Source: Polytrichum commune (lineage: Eukaryota; Streptophyta; Polytrichopsida; Polytrichales; Polytrichaceae). Taken from it: a stretch of DNA of 64,000 bases. A program made the translations under genes and the position numbers. Shown piece after piece: positions 35,396-48,400 of this stretch. A model generated the notes under the pieces. The model was not told the origin of the DNA and made no database searches. It was given only the letters and a program-made list of their open reading frames with translations. How positions within the stretch are numbered: position 1 is the stretch's first letter; each line of letters opens with the position of its first letter. The stretch spans positions 49,290,001 through 49,354,000 of the forward strand of contig OX485804.1 in assembly GCA_950295325.1 (NCBI GenBank), written 5' to 3'.

Positions 35396-36445
35396 GTCTT
35401 CTTAGTGTTTGTTCTTCAGTATAAACATTGCCATATACCACTCAAATAGAGGTGTCCAATGAAGAAAAATAACCACATAAGGCATGAGTTTACATAAGAT
35501 GGAGTTTTGGTTGATGCAATAAGGGTGAGTTTCCATGTAGGCCACTCGCCCACTAGATTCTAGATAATAGTGGGTCAGAGGCGTTTGCATGTAGTTTAGT
35601 ACAAGCCACCATCCCACCACATTCTAGGAGACTGCTAGATTGTGGAGGGCTGTTAGACTTCCATACGTCCACTAAAGAATCTGTAACCTACAAGTGCTGG
35701 TCATTGACGGTGTTGAAGATCAATTTTAGAAGGAGGAGGAGGAGGTTGACATGTGGGCCCGGATTTCAGAAAATGGAAGTAGCTAGCTGGCACATACGAA
35801 CCCTACCCCACTAAACTCCCTCTACATTTTGGGTGGGTTTATCCTTATTCATACTAGACTCCGGCGGATGAGTAACCTACATGAAAACTCACCCTACAAG
35901 CAACAGACGAAAGATGGATTGCTCACTATTAGGACTGTGGGACCTAAAACACACTTCCCATTTGACATGGCAGTCATTAAGACATGACCCCATTCACATA
36001 CATGTGTCGAGTCCAATTTCATGATGACTGTCATTTGGACTTGGCACGAGGAAGTGAAGCCATGCATATCACAATGACTGCCCACACCAAATGGGAAGGT
36101 TGCTCTAAGGTAGAAAAACCATAACCCGGTAACCACCCTCTAGCCGTGCACTAGACCGCCGTCATAATGGTGAAGTGCCATTTCTAAAACGAATCATGGC
36201 TCGGCGACAACTTCAATGCGTGTACACTTAGTGTAGCCAACGGGAGTCAAGTGTTAATGTACTCATGAGGTAACCGATTTAGGCGATGTTTTGTATGGAA
36301 ATGCGGATTACCGTGTTCGATGTAGGGAGAATCTAGTGAACGAGCATGGGGTTGGACAACTTTCCACTTTGAAAAATTGTAGCATTTTTTGTAGAGGGCA
36401 GAAAAAATATGAAACAACTTGCATTCGTCATGAATCCCTCTCGTC
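35396..36445. other. intergenic, nothing recognised
   Basis: Somewhat higher GC than its surroundings (35750-36250), but no supported frame. Confidence 0.4.
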
Positions 36446-36447
36446 TA

Positions 36448-37628
36448 CAATCTAACCTTGATAATGTCACACCATCCGTTTCACCAAAAAGAGTGATATA
36501 AACAAGGTGTGACATATTTGATAATGTCACATTTTGAAGATTTGTGCATAATGTGATATTATCAAAAAAATAGGTAGAAAATCAAAATAAAATTACAATG
36601 TAAAAAAGAAAATAACAAATACGAGACTTCAATATTACCAAATTCACAAAGCTCTGCAACAATGCCAACGAAGGCTTACAAGAGCAAAAAACCAGCCAAT
36701 CACTAGCTTCCAATGTAGCAACAACAACAAAAACAACAACACAACGAAGAACACCTGCACTGCAAACCAATTGAACTAATTCAGCTTAAGTCGACATTGC
36801 TCTATACCTGCACCAACTTAGCTAAACCGTAGAACTTAACTTCATGAATTACTTCACACAAGCCGAAACCCTCATGATCAATTATGGAATACACAACATG
36901 CAAGTGATGGCATTGGTGTCTTCCACACGCAAGACCTATATGCTCACTCCTAATTTCCGTGTTCCCATCTATGAGAGAAAGCCAGAAACAGAGCCGAGAA
37001 GATTATCTCCAAAACTAGGAAAAGAATCAGATGGGCGCCCAAACTAATTAACCAATGATAAACAACCCTTTAACTTAGTTTACAGATTTTGCTAAACAAA
37101 ATTGGGGATCTCCCTCTACTTCCCAAATGTGAGTACCTTCCAGAAACCCCAATTCTAGCTCCGTGAAGCAAAATTCCTTGGTTTCTTCTTCTTCTCCTTG
37201 TGCCCACATGCGTGAACACCGTGAAAAGACACACAATTGAACACATGTGACGGAAGGTGGGGTGCATAGAGGCCGAGAAGTCTTGACGGCGCCGTGAAAA
37301 GACAACACCTTTGAGTGCCGTGTATAGACAACACCGTTCAAGGTTGGTGCACGATCAAGTTCCAAGAATAGCATTGCATTTATCACAGGGGCGGCGCATG
37401 ACCCTTTCGGCTGCTACAATATGTCCATCCAACCATCACATACAATCCATCCATACTTGGTATTATCACATTTACACGACGGATTTTGGAAGAAAAAAAT
37501 AATGACATTACCAAGGGTGATAGGGATAATAACGAGGGAGTATTACACTATGAAAATTGGTTTCAAACTTTTAGGTGACAATATCAAGGTGTTCTATTAA
37601 CAAGGGTGACATTATCAAGGTTAGACTG
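36448..37628. mobile_element. pogo/mariner-like non-autonomous element, copy 1
   Basis: Ends CAATCTAACCTTGATAATG and (complement) CAGTCTAACCTTGATAATG, flanked by TA on both sides. Subterminal blocks ('gtttcaccaaaaagagtg', 'gataataacgagggagta') recur in copy 2. The interior differs from copy 2 and has no convincing frame. Confidence 0.75.
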
Positions 37629-37630
37629 TA

Positions 37631-38130
37631 TCTTGGAAAATTATCTCATGATTGTCAGACCAGATCTTCAATGCGAATCAGCTTATTTTCACAGGTTATG
37701 GTATTTCTACCTTAGACCCTGCAAATCCAGGAGCGGCCCCCCTCAACCCCACCAATTCAGGTGTCCATGGAAAAAGCTGTGGACACTAGCTACTAGCTAC
37801 TAGCAGCAGCAGCAGCAGCTCGGCCATGCCCATCCCTGACCTAATCTACTACCGAAATCCCCTTCATACCTAATAAGTGCAAAGAGCTCTTGCACGAATT
37901 GAAGGCCCCCTGCTTTTGGGCTCCAAAGTCGCCGGATCCACGCCTTGGGGGGATTTCGGGTAGATTAGGCCAGTGAGCTACCTCCCTCCGTTCTGGGTCG
38001 GGGACAAGGCCACCAGCAATTCGTGTCCTTTACAATATCTCTGGGATGGACTCCTCTAACTTAACCGCGCATCCATGAAGGCCGTTGTCCTTCACGGTTG
38101 ATTTTTCCTCTCTTTTTTCTCTTTTTTTAA
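37631..38130. other. intergenic with an (AGC) run
   Basis: A short AGC/CTAGCTA repeat at 37790-37820; higher GC; no gene recognised. Confidence 0.4.
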
Positions 38131-38131
38131 G

Positions 38132-38545
38132 CAGAAGCTGTAACGGAAGGTAAGGTAGAGGGTGCTAAGACTGTCACTGTGAGCGCTGAGTATGTAAATT
38201 GTTATTATTAGAATGGAAACTAGAGTGCTTCTTGTTAGCAGTTGAAAGGGGGTTCCAACGCACCAAAGTATGTCTTTTTTGGATTTGATATGCAAAAGTT
38301 GTAAGCGTTCAAAGTTTCGGTGGTAGATTACTCATTGCGGAAGCTGTAACGCAAGGTAAGGTAGAGGTTGCTAACATTGAAACTTTAAGTGTTGAGTACG
38401 TATACTGCTATTAGATTGAAAGGAAAAAAAAAAAAACTACGACGTCTCTTGGTAATGATTGAAGGGGATTCCAATGCACCAGAGCATGCCTTGTTTGGAT
38501 TTTGTATGCAAAAGTTATAAGGGTTCAAAGTATCATTGGTAATTT
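38132..38545 (+). repeat. 206-bp tandem duplication
   Basis: AAGCTGTAACG at 38135 recurs at 38341, followed by parallel text ('aaggtaaggtagagg', 'atgcaaaagtt'). A third, diverged copy lies at 39465-39610. The units begin with the GGTAGAGGGTG end seen at 28777. Confidence 0.65.
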
Positions 38546-38824
38546 ACCCGAAACCACTGGGGGATCTGATGTTCACATGGTGAACATTCTCATTATCAAT
38601 ATGTACTTGTTGTGCAAGATTTCAAGGTGTTGGTTTTGGTGGGGTGTTGGTTTTAGCCCCCTCTACCTTCTGCGAATTTTAATTTGGTTACCTTTCTTAA
38701 TTAGACACCTATATTTGATTGGTGTGTGGTTAGATGGGGATCAAATAACAAACACCATAAAGACATGTGTTTAAAAGAGATTGGACTATGTCTTCGTATT
38801 CAAATAAATACTCCACACTCACTA

Positions 38825-39277
38825 CACTAAGTATACCAATTAGTGAGGTGGTACTAATTCAAGTCACACGCACAATCGAGCCAAATCTCAAAGTTAACCA
38901 AGGGCTGAAGTTGCTAATGAGTGACACTAAATTCTTGACTATGGTAAATCCTATGCTCATTTACCATCGATTTCAAAGAAAAGTAGTGCGTGCTTGTGAT
39001 AAGTGTGTGCCACATGCTTGTCAGTGAATAGTGCCAAGTGCCGATACTTTAGTGATTACTGCCAAGTGTCGGTACTTTAGTGAATAATGCCAAGTGCGAG
39101 TACTTTCAAGCCAAATGCCGATACTTTCATGCCAAGTGCCAGTACTTTAAGTGAATAATGCCGAGTGCCGAAATAAAGAATGCTTCCTAGATCTTTTGGT
39201 GGCACTAATTCGTAGCATAAAGGAATTTAGTATCATCTTCACTAATTTCCCACCCTCACTAATTGGTATATTTAGTG
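38825..39277. mobile_element. TA-type MITE with internal minisatellite
   Basis: CACTAAGTATACCAATTAG pairs with the right end (complement CACTAAATATACCAATTAG), with TA on both sides. The interior (39031-39170) has GCCAAGTGCCGATACTTT repeats spaced 21 or 28 bp apart. Confidence 0.7.
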
Positions 39278-39279
39278 TA

Positions 39280-40934
39280 GTGAACACAATTGGGAGGAGG
39301 ACTCAACAAACACGCACTTCCGATAACCATAACTAAAATCAGAGGGAGGTTTGATTCTTATTGATGCTCCATCGTAGATTTGCTAATGTAATACACTTTT
39401 TTCTTCTTCATATATCTAATCAATAGAAGTTGGAGAAAATGAAAACAAATTGAATAACACTCACATACCTTAGATGGTGTTAAAGCGTCACTGTAAGCGC
39501 TAAGCAAAGATATTAGTATTTGATTTGAAAGCTTTGAAACGATTTTGGTTAGCAATGGACATGGAATAATAAGGGTTCAACATTCTTATTGGTAGATAAC
39601 CCAAAACCAACATAGGATTTAAATGTTGAGGTGGTGGACATTCTCAAGATCAATATGCACCTTGGACCCCAAGACTTCCGGATACACTATAATGCTTTTG
39701 GTGAATTTGATGGAGAAGCCTTAACTTACATAAGGTATGTGGGCCTTATGTGGTCACTCTTCTCAATGCATATGACCCTATGGTGGGCACTTCCAAGTTT
39801 GGCAAGTTGGTTGGATCAAGAATTGTCTCACCCAACGGCAATTTTGAGTGACAAAGATCTTATTATTCCAAGTTTTAGAATTGAAGTTGAGGTGCAGAAG
39901 TTATAGGAGGACAAAGCGAAGTTTCTTTAAAGTGATCATCACATAGGCCCTCCCAATTGTGTACGTTGATTGTCGAATAGTTAGCACACATGCCAATACG
40001 AGATTAATCCGATGTATGTCTTTTTGGTGTCCACTCTCGGCAACAAACCTTGCCATATACCACATGTGAGAGAGAACTTGGCATATATGGGGTGTCCACT
40101 TGAGGGAGAACTAAAAAGAACAGAGGAACTTCCAGTTCAAACTCATACTACTTATGCACCTCAACTTCAATACCGAAACTAGACACAAAGATTTGCACGA
40201 TTCGCAATTGTTAACTACATGAGTCAATTTCCAACGCTACCCAACGACCAACAATGTTTGTGAAGTTGAAAGTGCCCACAACAATGCCTCATACCTTTTG
40301 TTCATACATCACCATCGATTTCACATTGACTCATGAGCAACACCAAACTACAACATCGAATCAATACATACCAAACAAATCATTGCATCAATTGTTTTGA
40401 TGATTTAGGGTTGCAAGGCCTCAAGGTTGATGATCATCAGGTAAATCAACGATGAAAGAAACCTTGGCCAGATTTTGAGAGTTCGCACGGGAAAGAAATT
40501 GAAGTCTAGATCTGAAAAAGGTTCGCATCAACACTGACTCAACATCAATAATCGGTCACTTGCATTTCGATGAGATGAGAGGCTGTAAGAATGCCGTCAC
40601 CAACTGCTTCACTATAGCTAACTTGTCGTGGCTCCATTTTTAATTTTTTTCTACAAAAATTTGGTCGAGACTCCTTTCCGCATGATTTTCATTCAGTCAC
40701 CTACTTGTTATAATGCAGGCTACTGTTTGCGATATGGCAAGGATTCAAAAGGGGATCTGTGTTATGAGTGCTCAAAAGTTGGCAGGCCGCAACACCTTCT
40801 GGCTTATAAATTCGGTCCCCGGATCACATCAGCTTCAAGTTTTTTTTTCTCCTTTTGAGTGTGACCCCTTTAAGAACATCTGCAAATGGAAAGACATTGT
40901 TGTCACTGTCCAGGGTAGAGTTTTGGGCATATAA
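39280..40934. other. intergenic, diverged dispersed repeats
   Basis: 39590-40080 parallels 51400-51310 (reverse) and 52380-52690. No gene supported. Confidence 0.4.
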
Positions 40935-40937
40935 TCA

Positions 40938-41437
40938 GGGCCACTTCACACACGAGCCAAGAGCCGTGACCGTGAATTTGTGAGAGCCCAAAAGACAGTG
41001 TCCAAAGGCCGTCCCAACACACCTCCAAAATCATGCTGTGTGGTCACGGACCCTCAAGTGTAGTGTGAAGTCATATGTCACCAGGCCCTCAACCAAATGC
41101 TATTTCTATGAATTTTCTATTCATGCGGGTCCTCACACATGATAAAATAGAATAAACCAACGGTTGTGAGCGTTCGGAGTGCCATGATCTCACGGTTTTA
41201 TATTAGACCTACCTCAAAGAGGTCGTTTTTTAAAATAGTCCAAGTGACCATGAAACATGATCCATGTGATGCCATGTAGGAATCCATGTAGACTTTACAT
41301 CCATCTTGCATTCACTTACTCCGTTGGTCCCTCAAGCGTAGTGTGAAGCAAACTTGGACCGGCTCCACCTTTTCCACCAATGAGAGTGCTTGAAGTGTAA
41401 TGGTCACGGGCTCTCAGTCTCGTGTGTGAAGTGGCCC
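40938..41437 (+). mobile_element. 500-bp GGGCCACTTCACAC MITE, copy C
   Basis: Exactly 500 bp, flanked by TCA at 40935-40937 and 41438-41440. The ends match copies A and B. The small frame conserved in A and B is interrupted here. Confidence 0.85.
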
Positions 41438-41986
41438 TCAGTCAAACGAGTCCGAGTGTTTCCTTTGTTTGAAGTCCAACTGGTTCCATGTTGTGATCTA
41501 TAGGTTTTTCATGAAATATATACATTTGAGGTATATTCCATAAATTACCCTCGAATGATCGGTAAATCTCCTGAAGGCTTGAACTTCAACCCATTATTTC
41601 TCAAATTCAACCGGTTCATCTGTAACAAACAAACAGTTCTCCACATTCATTGATTGCTGTGGCCTCTTGTTGTATTCTCTGGTTACCAATCCCTGCTGTC
41701 ATGTCAGGAGGCTCTTTATTTTTCTTTTTCTTCTTATTATTATTATCATTATGAATTATTTTGAAGGACGTTTTTCCTACCAGGAGCCTTTTGCACCACA
41801 TTTCCAGTATAAGTATTGCTGATTTTATGAGCTGTTATACATTTAGACGATTAACCATTTTGCAATTAAACAACCCCCAGTGGTGATCTATGTAAATTTA
41901 TCCATTGGGAAGATGAAATGCTACTGATGGCTGGTAGTGTTGGGTGAATGTGAGGAGAAGGAGAGCGAGTTGCGGTGACATGCTTA

Positions 41987-44015
41987 GGGCCCAGTTCACA
42001 TGAGGTCCCAAGTCCTAAGTCCCAATTCACTTGAGGTAACTCCATGCAATCTCAATTGTTGAGAGCACGGAAGTTGGGACTAAGAGCATTGCCACCAGTG
42101 AGTGAGCTGAATTGCAAAATGGATGTAGACCAGTTCAGTTCGGTTGAAACAACCCCACCCGTTTCAAAACTGGATGAACTGAACACTGAGGGAAGCCTCA
42201 AGGTCGTGACTGTCCTGCAAAACAACTCATGTTTTCAATGCAAAAATATGACCCGAACTCCAATGCACAATGAATAAGACAAGGCCCATTGTACCCCTTC
42301 AATACTCTTGGACTTACTTCCTAGTAAAAAAAATTATCTTGAGTAAAAAGAGGAAATTCATAAATGGAGCAACCCACAACTCCCGGAATCAAAAGGTCGA
42401 AATTGTGAGAGCCCAAAAGAAGTGGCCGTCTAAATACACTTCCATTGGCCATAACCCTACAAGTTCAAGATTTCAGCAAAAATATTGAACATTATAGAGA
42501 AATGTAGAGATCTTACTTTAACTTACAAAAGAAAACCCGAAAGATGTGAACCGGTCATTGTAGTGGATTTCTTTTCACATAGTTTCCCATCATATCCCTA
42601 AACCTACCCTGAAAAGCAAGTACGTGGGTGGGGCAAGTGAATGTTGTTTAAACTTAAGTCCGATGAGCTTGAGTTTTGGGTTTCCCTTTTTTCAGTTTAG
42701 TTTAGTTTGATGGGTGGTGATGCTCTTAGCACTTCACACAGGTCCCAAGCCCTAAGTCCCAAATATGACATGGATGCATGCATGGCAACATTTTTTATGG
42801 ATTGCATGGAAAAATTGTGGATTGAGTATTGAGGGGTATGTTTGTTGAAAAGAGTTCCCCACCCCTAAAAGCCCCATTTAAAGTCCAAATATACCTCCTA
42901 ACAAGAGACACAATCGGTCTATAAACACACTTATACATGAGGAATGCATAGCATTGCAATGCAATAACAAGAGTAGAAGAAACCGTACTCTGCTAAGCAA
43001 AGAACAAATGAAGAAAGAATAACACAAACAAAAAAAGAAAGACCAAATGACATGCAAGTGCAAGCATGAGAACACATCCTATAGATTGCCAATTGGTGGT
43101 CACAACTATGGTTCAATGCTTTACAACAATGTTTGCAACGATTGTTGCAAAAAAACATGTTTAGTATCACAATCCACATGTAGGTACGATTTTCCTCCAT
43201 TTTATTTTGATATCCTTTGTTATATTTAAAATATTTATATTCATTTTATACTCATTTATATTTTAATCACTTTCATGAATATAAAGCAACTGTTAGGAAA
43301 ACCGTTCACCGGTTGGGAGGTTCACAATGAGGTCAATGAAGAATCATGACTAATATGGTAAACCCAAATCCACTTTTTAAAACATCCTTGTAAAGTAAAC
43401 CTTGCAACGCACCCCCCCCCCCCCCCCAATTATTAATTTATTTTTATTCTCTTCCCAAAAACGACCTCCAATTGTGTGTTTAGCGGGAAGTACCCCCATT
43501 GTGGTCTTGATGTGTATTGTCAAGTTAATTATGTATGCATAATGAAATATTTGAAACAAATCGTCAACTTTGATGAACCGAATGATAAGGTTTCAATTTC
43601 ATCAACAAATGTTCTTCACATCCTATGCATGTGATCATGTCATTTTTTACATTTTCATATTACTCATAAGTCTTCATAAGATGTGCATACCATGTAAGTT
43701 GATGTTATCTCCACTATATGTAGTTTTCCTTAAGTTTTTGCTTTGAAAATGCTTATCCAAAGCTTATGATCTCATATAAAAGGTCTAGCCATACATATGT
43801 GTCCTTGAGTTTTGTGTCACAAAACTCCTTCTTGAATGTTTCGTAAAGCAAGCTTATAGATTCTCGCTTTATAAGTCATCTTGAAAATACATAAAAGCAT
43901 AGGGATAATAAGGCTCAATGGGCTCACAAGGCTCAAAATTTGGAACTTTGTGTCCATGTTAAGACTTGTTGACATGAGTGGGACTTGGGACTTGTGACCC
44001 CATGTGAATTGGCCC
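41987..44015. mobile_element. 2-kb TTA-flanked element with GGGCC ends, containing a nested MITE
   Basis: Left GGGCCCAGTTCACATGAGG and right (complement) GGGCCAATTCACATGGGG are perfect partners over about 30 bp, and TTA flanks both (41984-41986, 44016-44018). No transposase was seen. 42084-42725 is a later insertion. A second copy is at 60330-61340. Confidence 0.8.
42084..42725. mobile_element. GAGCATC-end MITE nested in the 2-kb element
   Basis: GAGCATTGCCACC and (complement) GAGCATCACCACCCATC ends, flanked by TAA and TTA. The other copy of the host element reads 'gggacttaccactttacac' uninterrupted, which locates the insertion at a TTA. Similar GAGCATC termini are known from plant PIF/Harbinger elements. 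Confidence 0.7.
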
Positions 44016-44968
44016 TTACATCGACTATGAGCATGGCATCCACAACAAGAGTAAAAGTGCGAATGCCAAGGATGACAGTGGATGAAGACACAACAATGTT
44101 GGAGGCAGACACCCTAGCGGAGCAACTCTGAATGGGTCTATGATTTTTAATCCAGCTATGCACCCATGATCTACGATTTTGAAAATAAAAAATAAAATAC
44201 CCTTTGATAATTCCATGATTTTTGTGGAATGAATAACCAAAAACATCCATAAAGCTCATAAAAACCGAACCAAATCACCCACTTCTAGATGAATGTGCAC
44301 AAAATTGGATGAGATTTTGTACAATTATCCATATGCGGCTTCATCACCCCAATGGTTGTAGCCAATGCTCCTCTCTTGAAAACTTGTGATAAAAATTACC
44401 CGGACGGAATGATCACTCAACCATGATTAACCCTTTGAAACTTAAGCCTCCGGTGAAGAGATTGCACTTCCGGGTTTCTCCGGGGACTCCTCGGGCCTAT
44501 GAGAGGGAACATTGACATGGAGGAGGCCGAGTCACGGACATAACTTCTATACATTGGGCTCTACAAAGCATTGATCGGGGAGATTTTTGGGCACAATCGG
44601 TTGAGATCCTAGCTAGTGTTTTCAAGCCAAACCGGTTACATGTTATTGACATCCTCCGGTTTTCCTTAATGAAATTGGGATATATTCTTCTATAGATTTC
44701 TCGTAAATGATCGGCAATTTTCCTGCAGTCTTGAACTTCAACCGGTTATTTCTCAAGCTCAACCGGTTCATTCGTAACTAATTGCGGGTTCTCCCCGATC
44801 ATTGCTACAAAGTATTCAAAGTCAAATATCTGATACAACACCTGATTTTTGGGAGTGTCATGAAGTTGATACCCAAGCCTCGATTCCTCATTCCATGGCT
44901 TCAAGGTTTGAACATGGGTGCTCAAGGATGGGGAATTTTTTTGTGTGTAAAATGAAGCGTGGCATATG
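44016..44968. other. intergenic; contains a 195-bp direct repeat of 41455-41650
   Basis: 44605-44800 parallels 41455-41650, including the palindromic CAACCGGTT motif. No gene recognised. Confidence 0.4.
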
Positions 44969-45135
44969 CATAACATTATTCAAATACACATGCTTGTTTT
45001 GCGGGATTGACGGTGTTCCACGTAGTATTCCTACATATTCCCCACATTTAGTCTAAATGTGGGGGATATCCATGAATACTACGTGGAATATTGTCAGTCC
45101 CACATAACAAACGTGTGTGTCTGGATAATGTTATG
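44969..45135. mobile_element. 167-bp foldback element, copy 2
   Basis: The same ends and hairpin design as 25644-25810 and the same length. The arms include 'ttccacgtagtattcc' and its perfect complement. TG on both sides may be a 2-bp duplication. Confidence 0.7.
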
Positions 45136-46960
45136 TGTTTTGTATCTGAACAAACTAACCTCCTACTCCACAGAAAGTTTTGATGACGAGCTCTTGATTA
45201 AATGTGAAACCTTTGGTACATGTGTATTGTGACATTGGCTTGTGGCGAGTGTGAAACATTTAATCCTCAACCCTAAGGATATATTCCTCCCCACCCAGTC
45301 AACACCAAACATGTCAAGACCTTGGCCCTAATATTTGTTTGTTATTATAGGGCACCTCACATCATGTAATCTCCCTCTAGTTTTCTCATAGGGTTTTCTA
45401 TTATGTGTGAAAGCATCTAGAAATTACGGCTAGGCCTTTATGTATAGTGAGGCCCTCGAGACAGGGCATGATTGAAAATACCCCCCCCCCCTCGGATACC
45501 ACCCTCGGGGGTCCTTATTACCAATAATGCCCCATCTTGCAAGCCTCACCTATTGCATGAGTACCATCATTTAGCACCTCAAGACCTAAGTAGTAGCTTA
45601 GGGCATGTTTGCACCAAAGTCAATAGGACATGGCTCTTAAATGACCATGGTAGCATGTTTTTTGAATGAGACCATAGAGAAGTCTTTTGGAGGGCACAAG
45701 CCCTCCTTGTAAATCGCAAATTCAGTCAAGCCTACCTTGGAGAGCCACCCTGAAAGAATTCCCTACAATCCTGGGCAACATTATCCATATTATTTGCCAT
45801 GTGAGATTCCTAATAGATTTTTCATCCACTAAAGATGTTATGGGTTGTGGTCCAGATTACCCTCATGTATACCTAAAACAAGGGCCCTTGACATTCAAGG
45901 ATTCTCAAGAGCCATGGCCTAAAAGGTTTTTGTGTAGACAAGCCCTTAGGATTTGTCAAGTGTTTGGTTGCAACCTTTGCAAGCCAACACCCATAACGCG
46001 AGATTGGTGATTTTAAGTTCAAGTTTTCAATAGAGGAGCACTGGCTACAACTATTGGAGTGATGAAGCCACATAAGGATGGTTATGCAACTCTTCATTCA
46101 AACTTATACACATTCATCCAAAAGTTGGTGATCTCGTCCAATTTTTTATGATGTTTGGGGATATTTTTGGCCATTTCATCCTTTGAACTCATGGAATAAT
46201 TGCATAATATTTTGTTTTTGTTTTTAGAGTCACAGATCATTGGCACGTACCTAGATCAAAAATCATTGCACGAGATCATACGCTTGAAGATTGGTAGGAG
46301 GAAGGCTGCCGCGTGTGTTTCTTGGACAAGGTGGATGAAGTATGGAGAAATAATGGAGTTATTCATAAAGTCGAATAGATGAAACCTTAAGATTTTGAGA
46401 ATTAAAACAAAGTCATCCAAGTTTTTTTTTTAAATGCTAAAACCACCATACACAAAGAGTGTGGTCACTTTTGCATTAAAAAAACCTACAACTCCCAAAT
46501 ATGGTGTACATTGGTAACACCCGCAAGCAAATATTATTTCCCTTATGAATACCCACATAAAACTCAATAAGCATACACCGTGCGTTCAAATCATAACATA
46601 TGGTCTATGTGGGTGTCTAGATTCATGTAGCATGTAACATCTTTGCTTGGTAAAAAATTTCATTAATATTCAAAAGTTATCGCATTGCATAACTCCAAAT
46701 AGTAATTGACACTAAATATCATAAATGGTGAACTTCTACACATTTCAATTATTTGATTGAGAGAATTTTCAGCATGAATTTAGAGATATGTCTAGTTCTG
46801 ATTTATCAATTGTGACTTGTAATCTACTTCTATGTATCATGATTTGTTATAAAACTCACATATTTGGCAAATGAAACCAATATTCAAGTGATTTCAATCA
46901 ATATTAGAATCGCGGATATTATGGTTGTGGAAAGAAGATGCTATGAAGATAAGTGAGCAG
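45136..46960. other. intergenic, nothing recognised
   Basis: 46640-46730 resembles the right half of the 54933 MITE. A C10 run near 45481. No gene supported. Confidence 0.4.
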
Positions 46961-46969
46961 GATCTAGTT

Positions 46970-47300
46970 ACTTATCTACAAATTGGACACCTACATTTGA
47001 GTGGTTTGTGGTTAGATGTGGATCTAGAAATGGACACCCAAAAGACACATGTTTAAAAGAGGTTGGACTACATGCTCAATATTTGTTAATCATCTTAGGT
47101 CAAGTAGCCAACATATTTTTGAGAGACACTCAAATAGAAAAGAGAATCTTGACTTTGATAATAGATAAGATATTGATACAAGCTCCGAAATTTACGAGGG
47201 AAATGCCCACGGCCGTGATTTGGAATTGCTAATCAATGATCTCGCACTAACCATGTGTGTAATATTCTAATATAAAAGTGCCCATTTAAGGCCCGCTTTA
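46970..47300 (+). repeat. high-copy dispersed repeat
   Basis: Characteristic order: 'ggacacctacatttgagtgg', 'gtttaaaagaggttggacta', 'gaatcttgactttgataat', 'tgcccatttaaggccc'. The same order occurs at 52890, 57290 and 62010, and reversed at 57830. No ORF. Probably a non-autonomous transposon body. Confidence 0.6.
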
Positions 47301-47791
47301 CCTTAATATAATTTGGTGAAGATTAGCAACAAGGCTGTTTAATTTGCACATACATACGGATGTACCCATAAAGCTTTTATACTCGCGCTTCACGACTTTC
47401 TTTTGTATTTTTACCCCCAAATCCGGTCTTTATATATCATACTTTACAATGCAACTTTTGTCATTTGAATTGAAGTCAACCCCCTAAAAACATTATAGGG
47501 GGGCTAAGTGTCTATCTAGGGAGTTGACTTTACTAACCTATTATCGCTAATACAATACACTTTCATGAGTACTTATACAATTATTGTACCGCTTCGCCGC
47601 ACAACGTACATCATGTAATTTGTTTGAATCCACTAGAACTTTGAGCTGTACATTGGAAGGTCCTCGATAAACTACGGGAATTTTAATGCAAATGGGACAA
47701 GTTTAGACAAACTTGGTTTCCTAACACCTACCGAGGGGTAATAGTAAATACCGATCCCTTGGAGGTCGGTTGTTGATTCATTCTAATTTAA

Positions 47792-48400
47792 GTTCAATTG
47801 ACTAATTTGAAACTTTGGCCCCCTGATGTAGGAGTAGATTTAGTTTCATATAGTAAACATGGGCTCTATGATAATAATCAACGTTTTCACCTTCCTCTCC
47901 CTGAGTTCGCCCTCCCCTTCAGTAGGTGTTGTGAACATTCACATGTTCCAGACCAAACATATTCAACGGATATGTTACATACCGTAGAGGACTATCTGGT
48001 TCACATTTTATCACTTATAGGATTACCATTAGGAGTTAATTTCCATGTGGGATATTACATGCTCCCAATCAATGAGATAACGACAAATAGCAAGGAGATA
48101 CAAAAACTTGGTCCTTCTCAGGTTCATTGGGGTTTAAGGGATCTTGTTGCTCAACCAATTATGTTGCTCATGCAACTGCAATTTTGCGTGATGAAATCAA
48201 CACATTTCATCACTCCAATAGTTGTTGCTATTTTCACTTTCTTGAAAAAAAATTGGGAAGAAAAGCACCGGTTTTCAACACCCCCCTCCCCTAGTAGGCG
48301 TCGAAAAACTAGGTTAAGAATAGGTTCACCTAGGCCGGTCACCGCACAGAGTCTAAGCCACTTGAAAGCTTCGGGTAGGGCTAGACGCCAATCTCTTTGA
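47792..48400 (+). CDS. unrecognised open frame, about 200 codons
   Basis: No stop over 609 bases, the longest open frame outside the retrotransposon. The first ATG is 47972, giving 142 codons. The protein has a hydrophobic region (Leu-Leu-Met-Gln-Leu to Ala-Ile-Phe-Thr-Phe-Leu) and a basic, Ser/Arg-rich tail (Pro-Ser-Pro-Ser-Arg-Arg-Arg). I do not recognise a family. A weak direct repeat flanks it (47490-47575, 48595-48675). Confidence 0.25.
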   Translation, partial: VQLTNLKLWPPDVGVDLVSYSKHGLYDNNQRFHLPLPEFALPFSRCCEHSHVPDQTYSTDMLHTVEDYLVHILSLIGLPLGVNFHVGYYMLPINEITTNSKEIQKLGPSQVHWGLRDLVAQPIMLLMQLQFCVMKSTHFITPIVVAIFTFLKKNWEEKHRFSTPPSPSRRRKTRLRIGSPRPVTAQSLSHLKASGRARRQSL

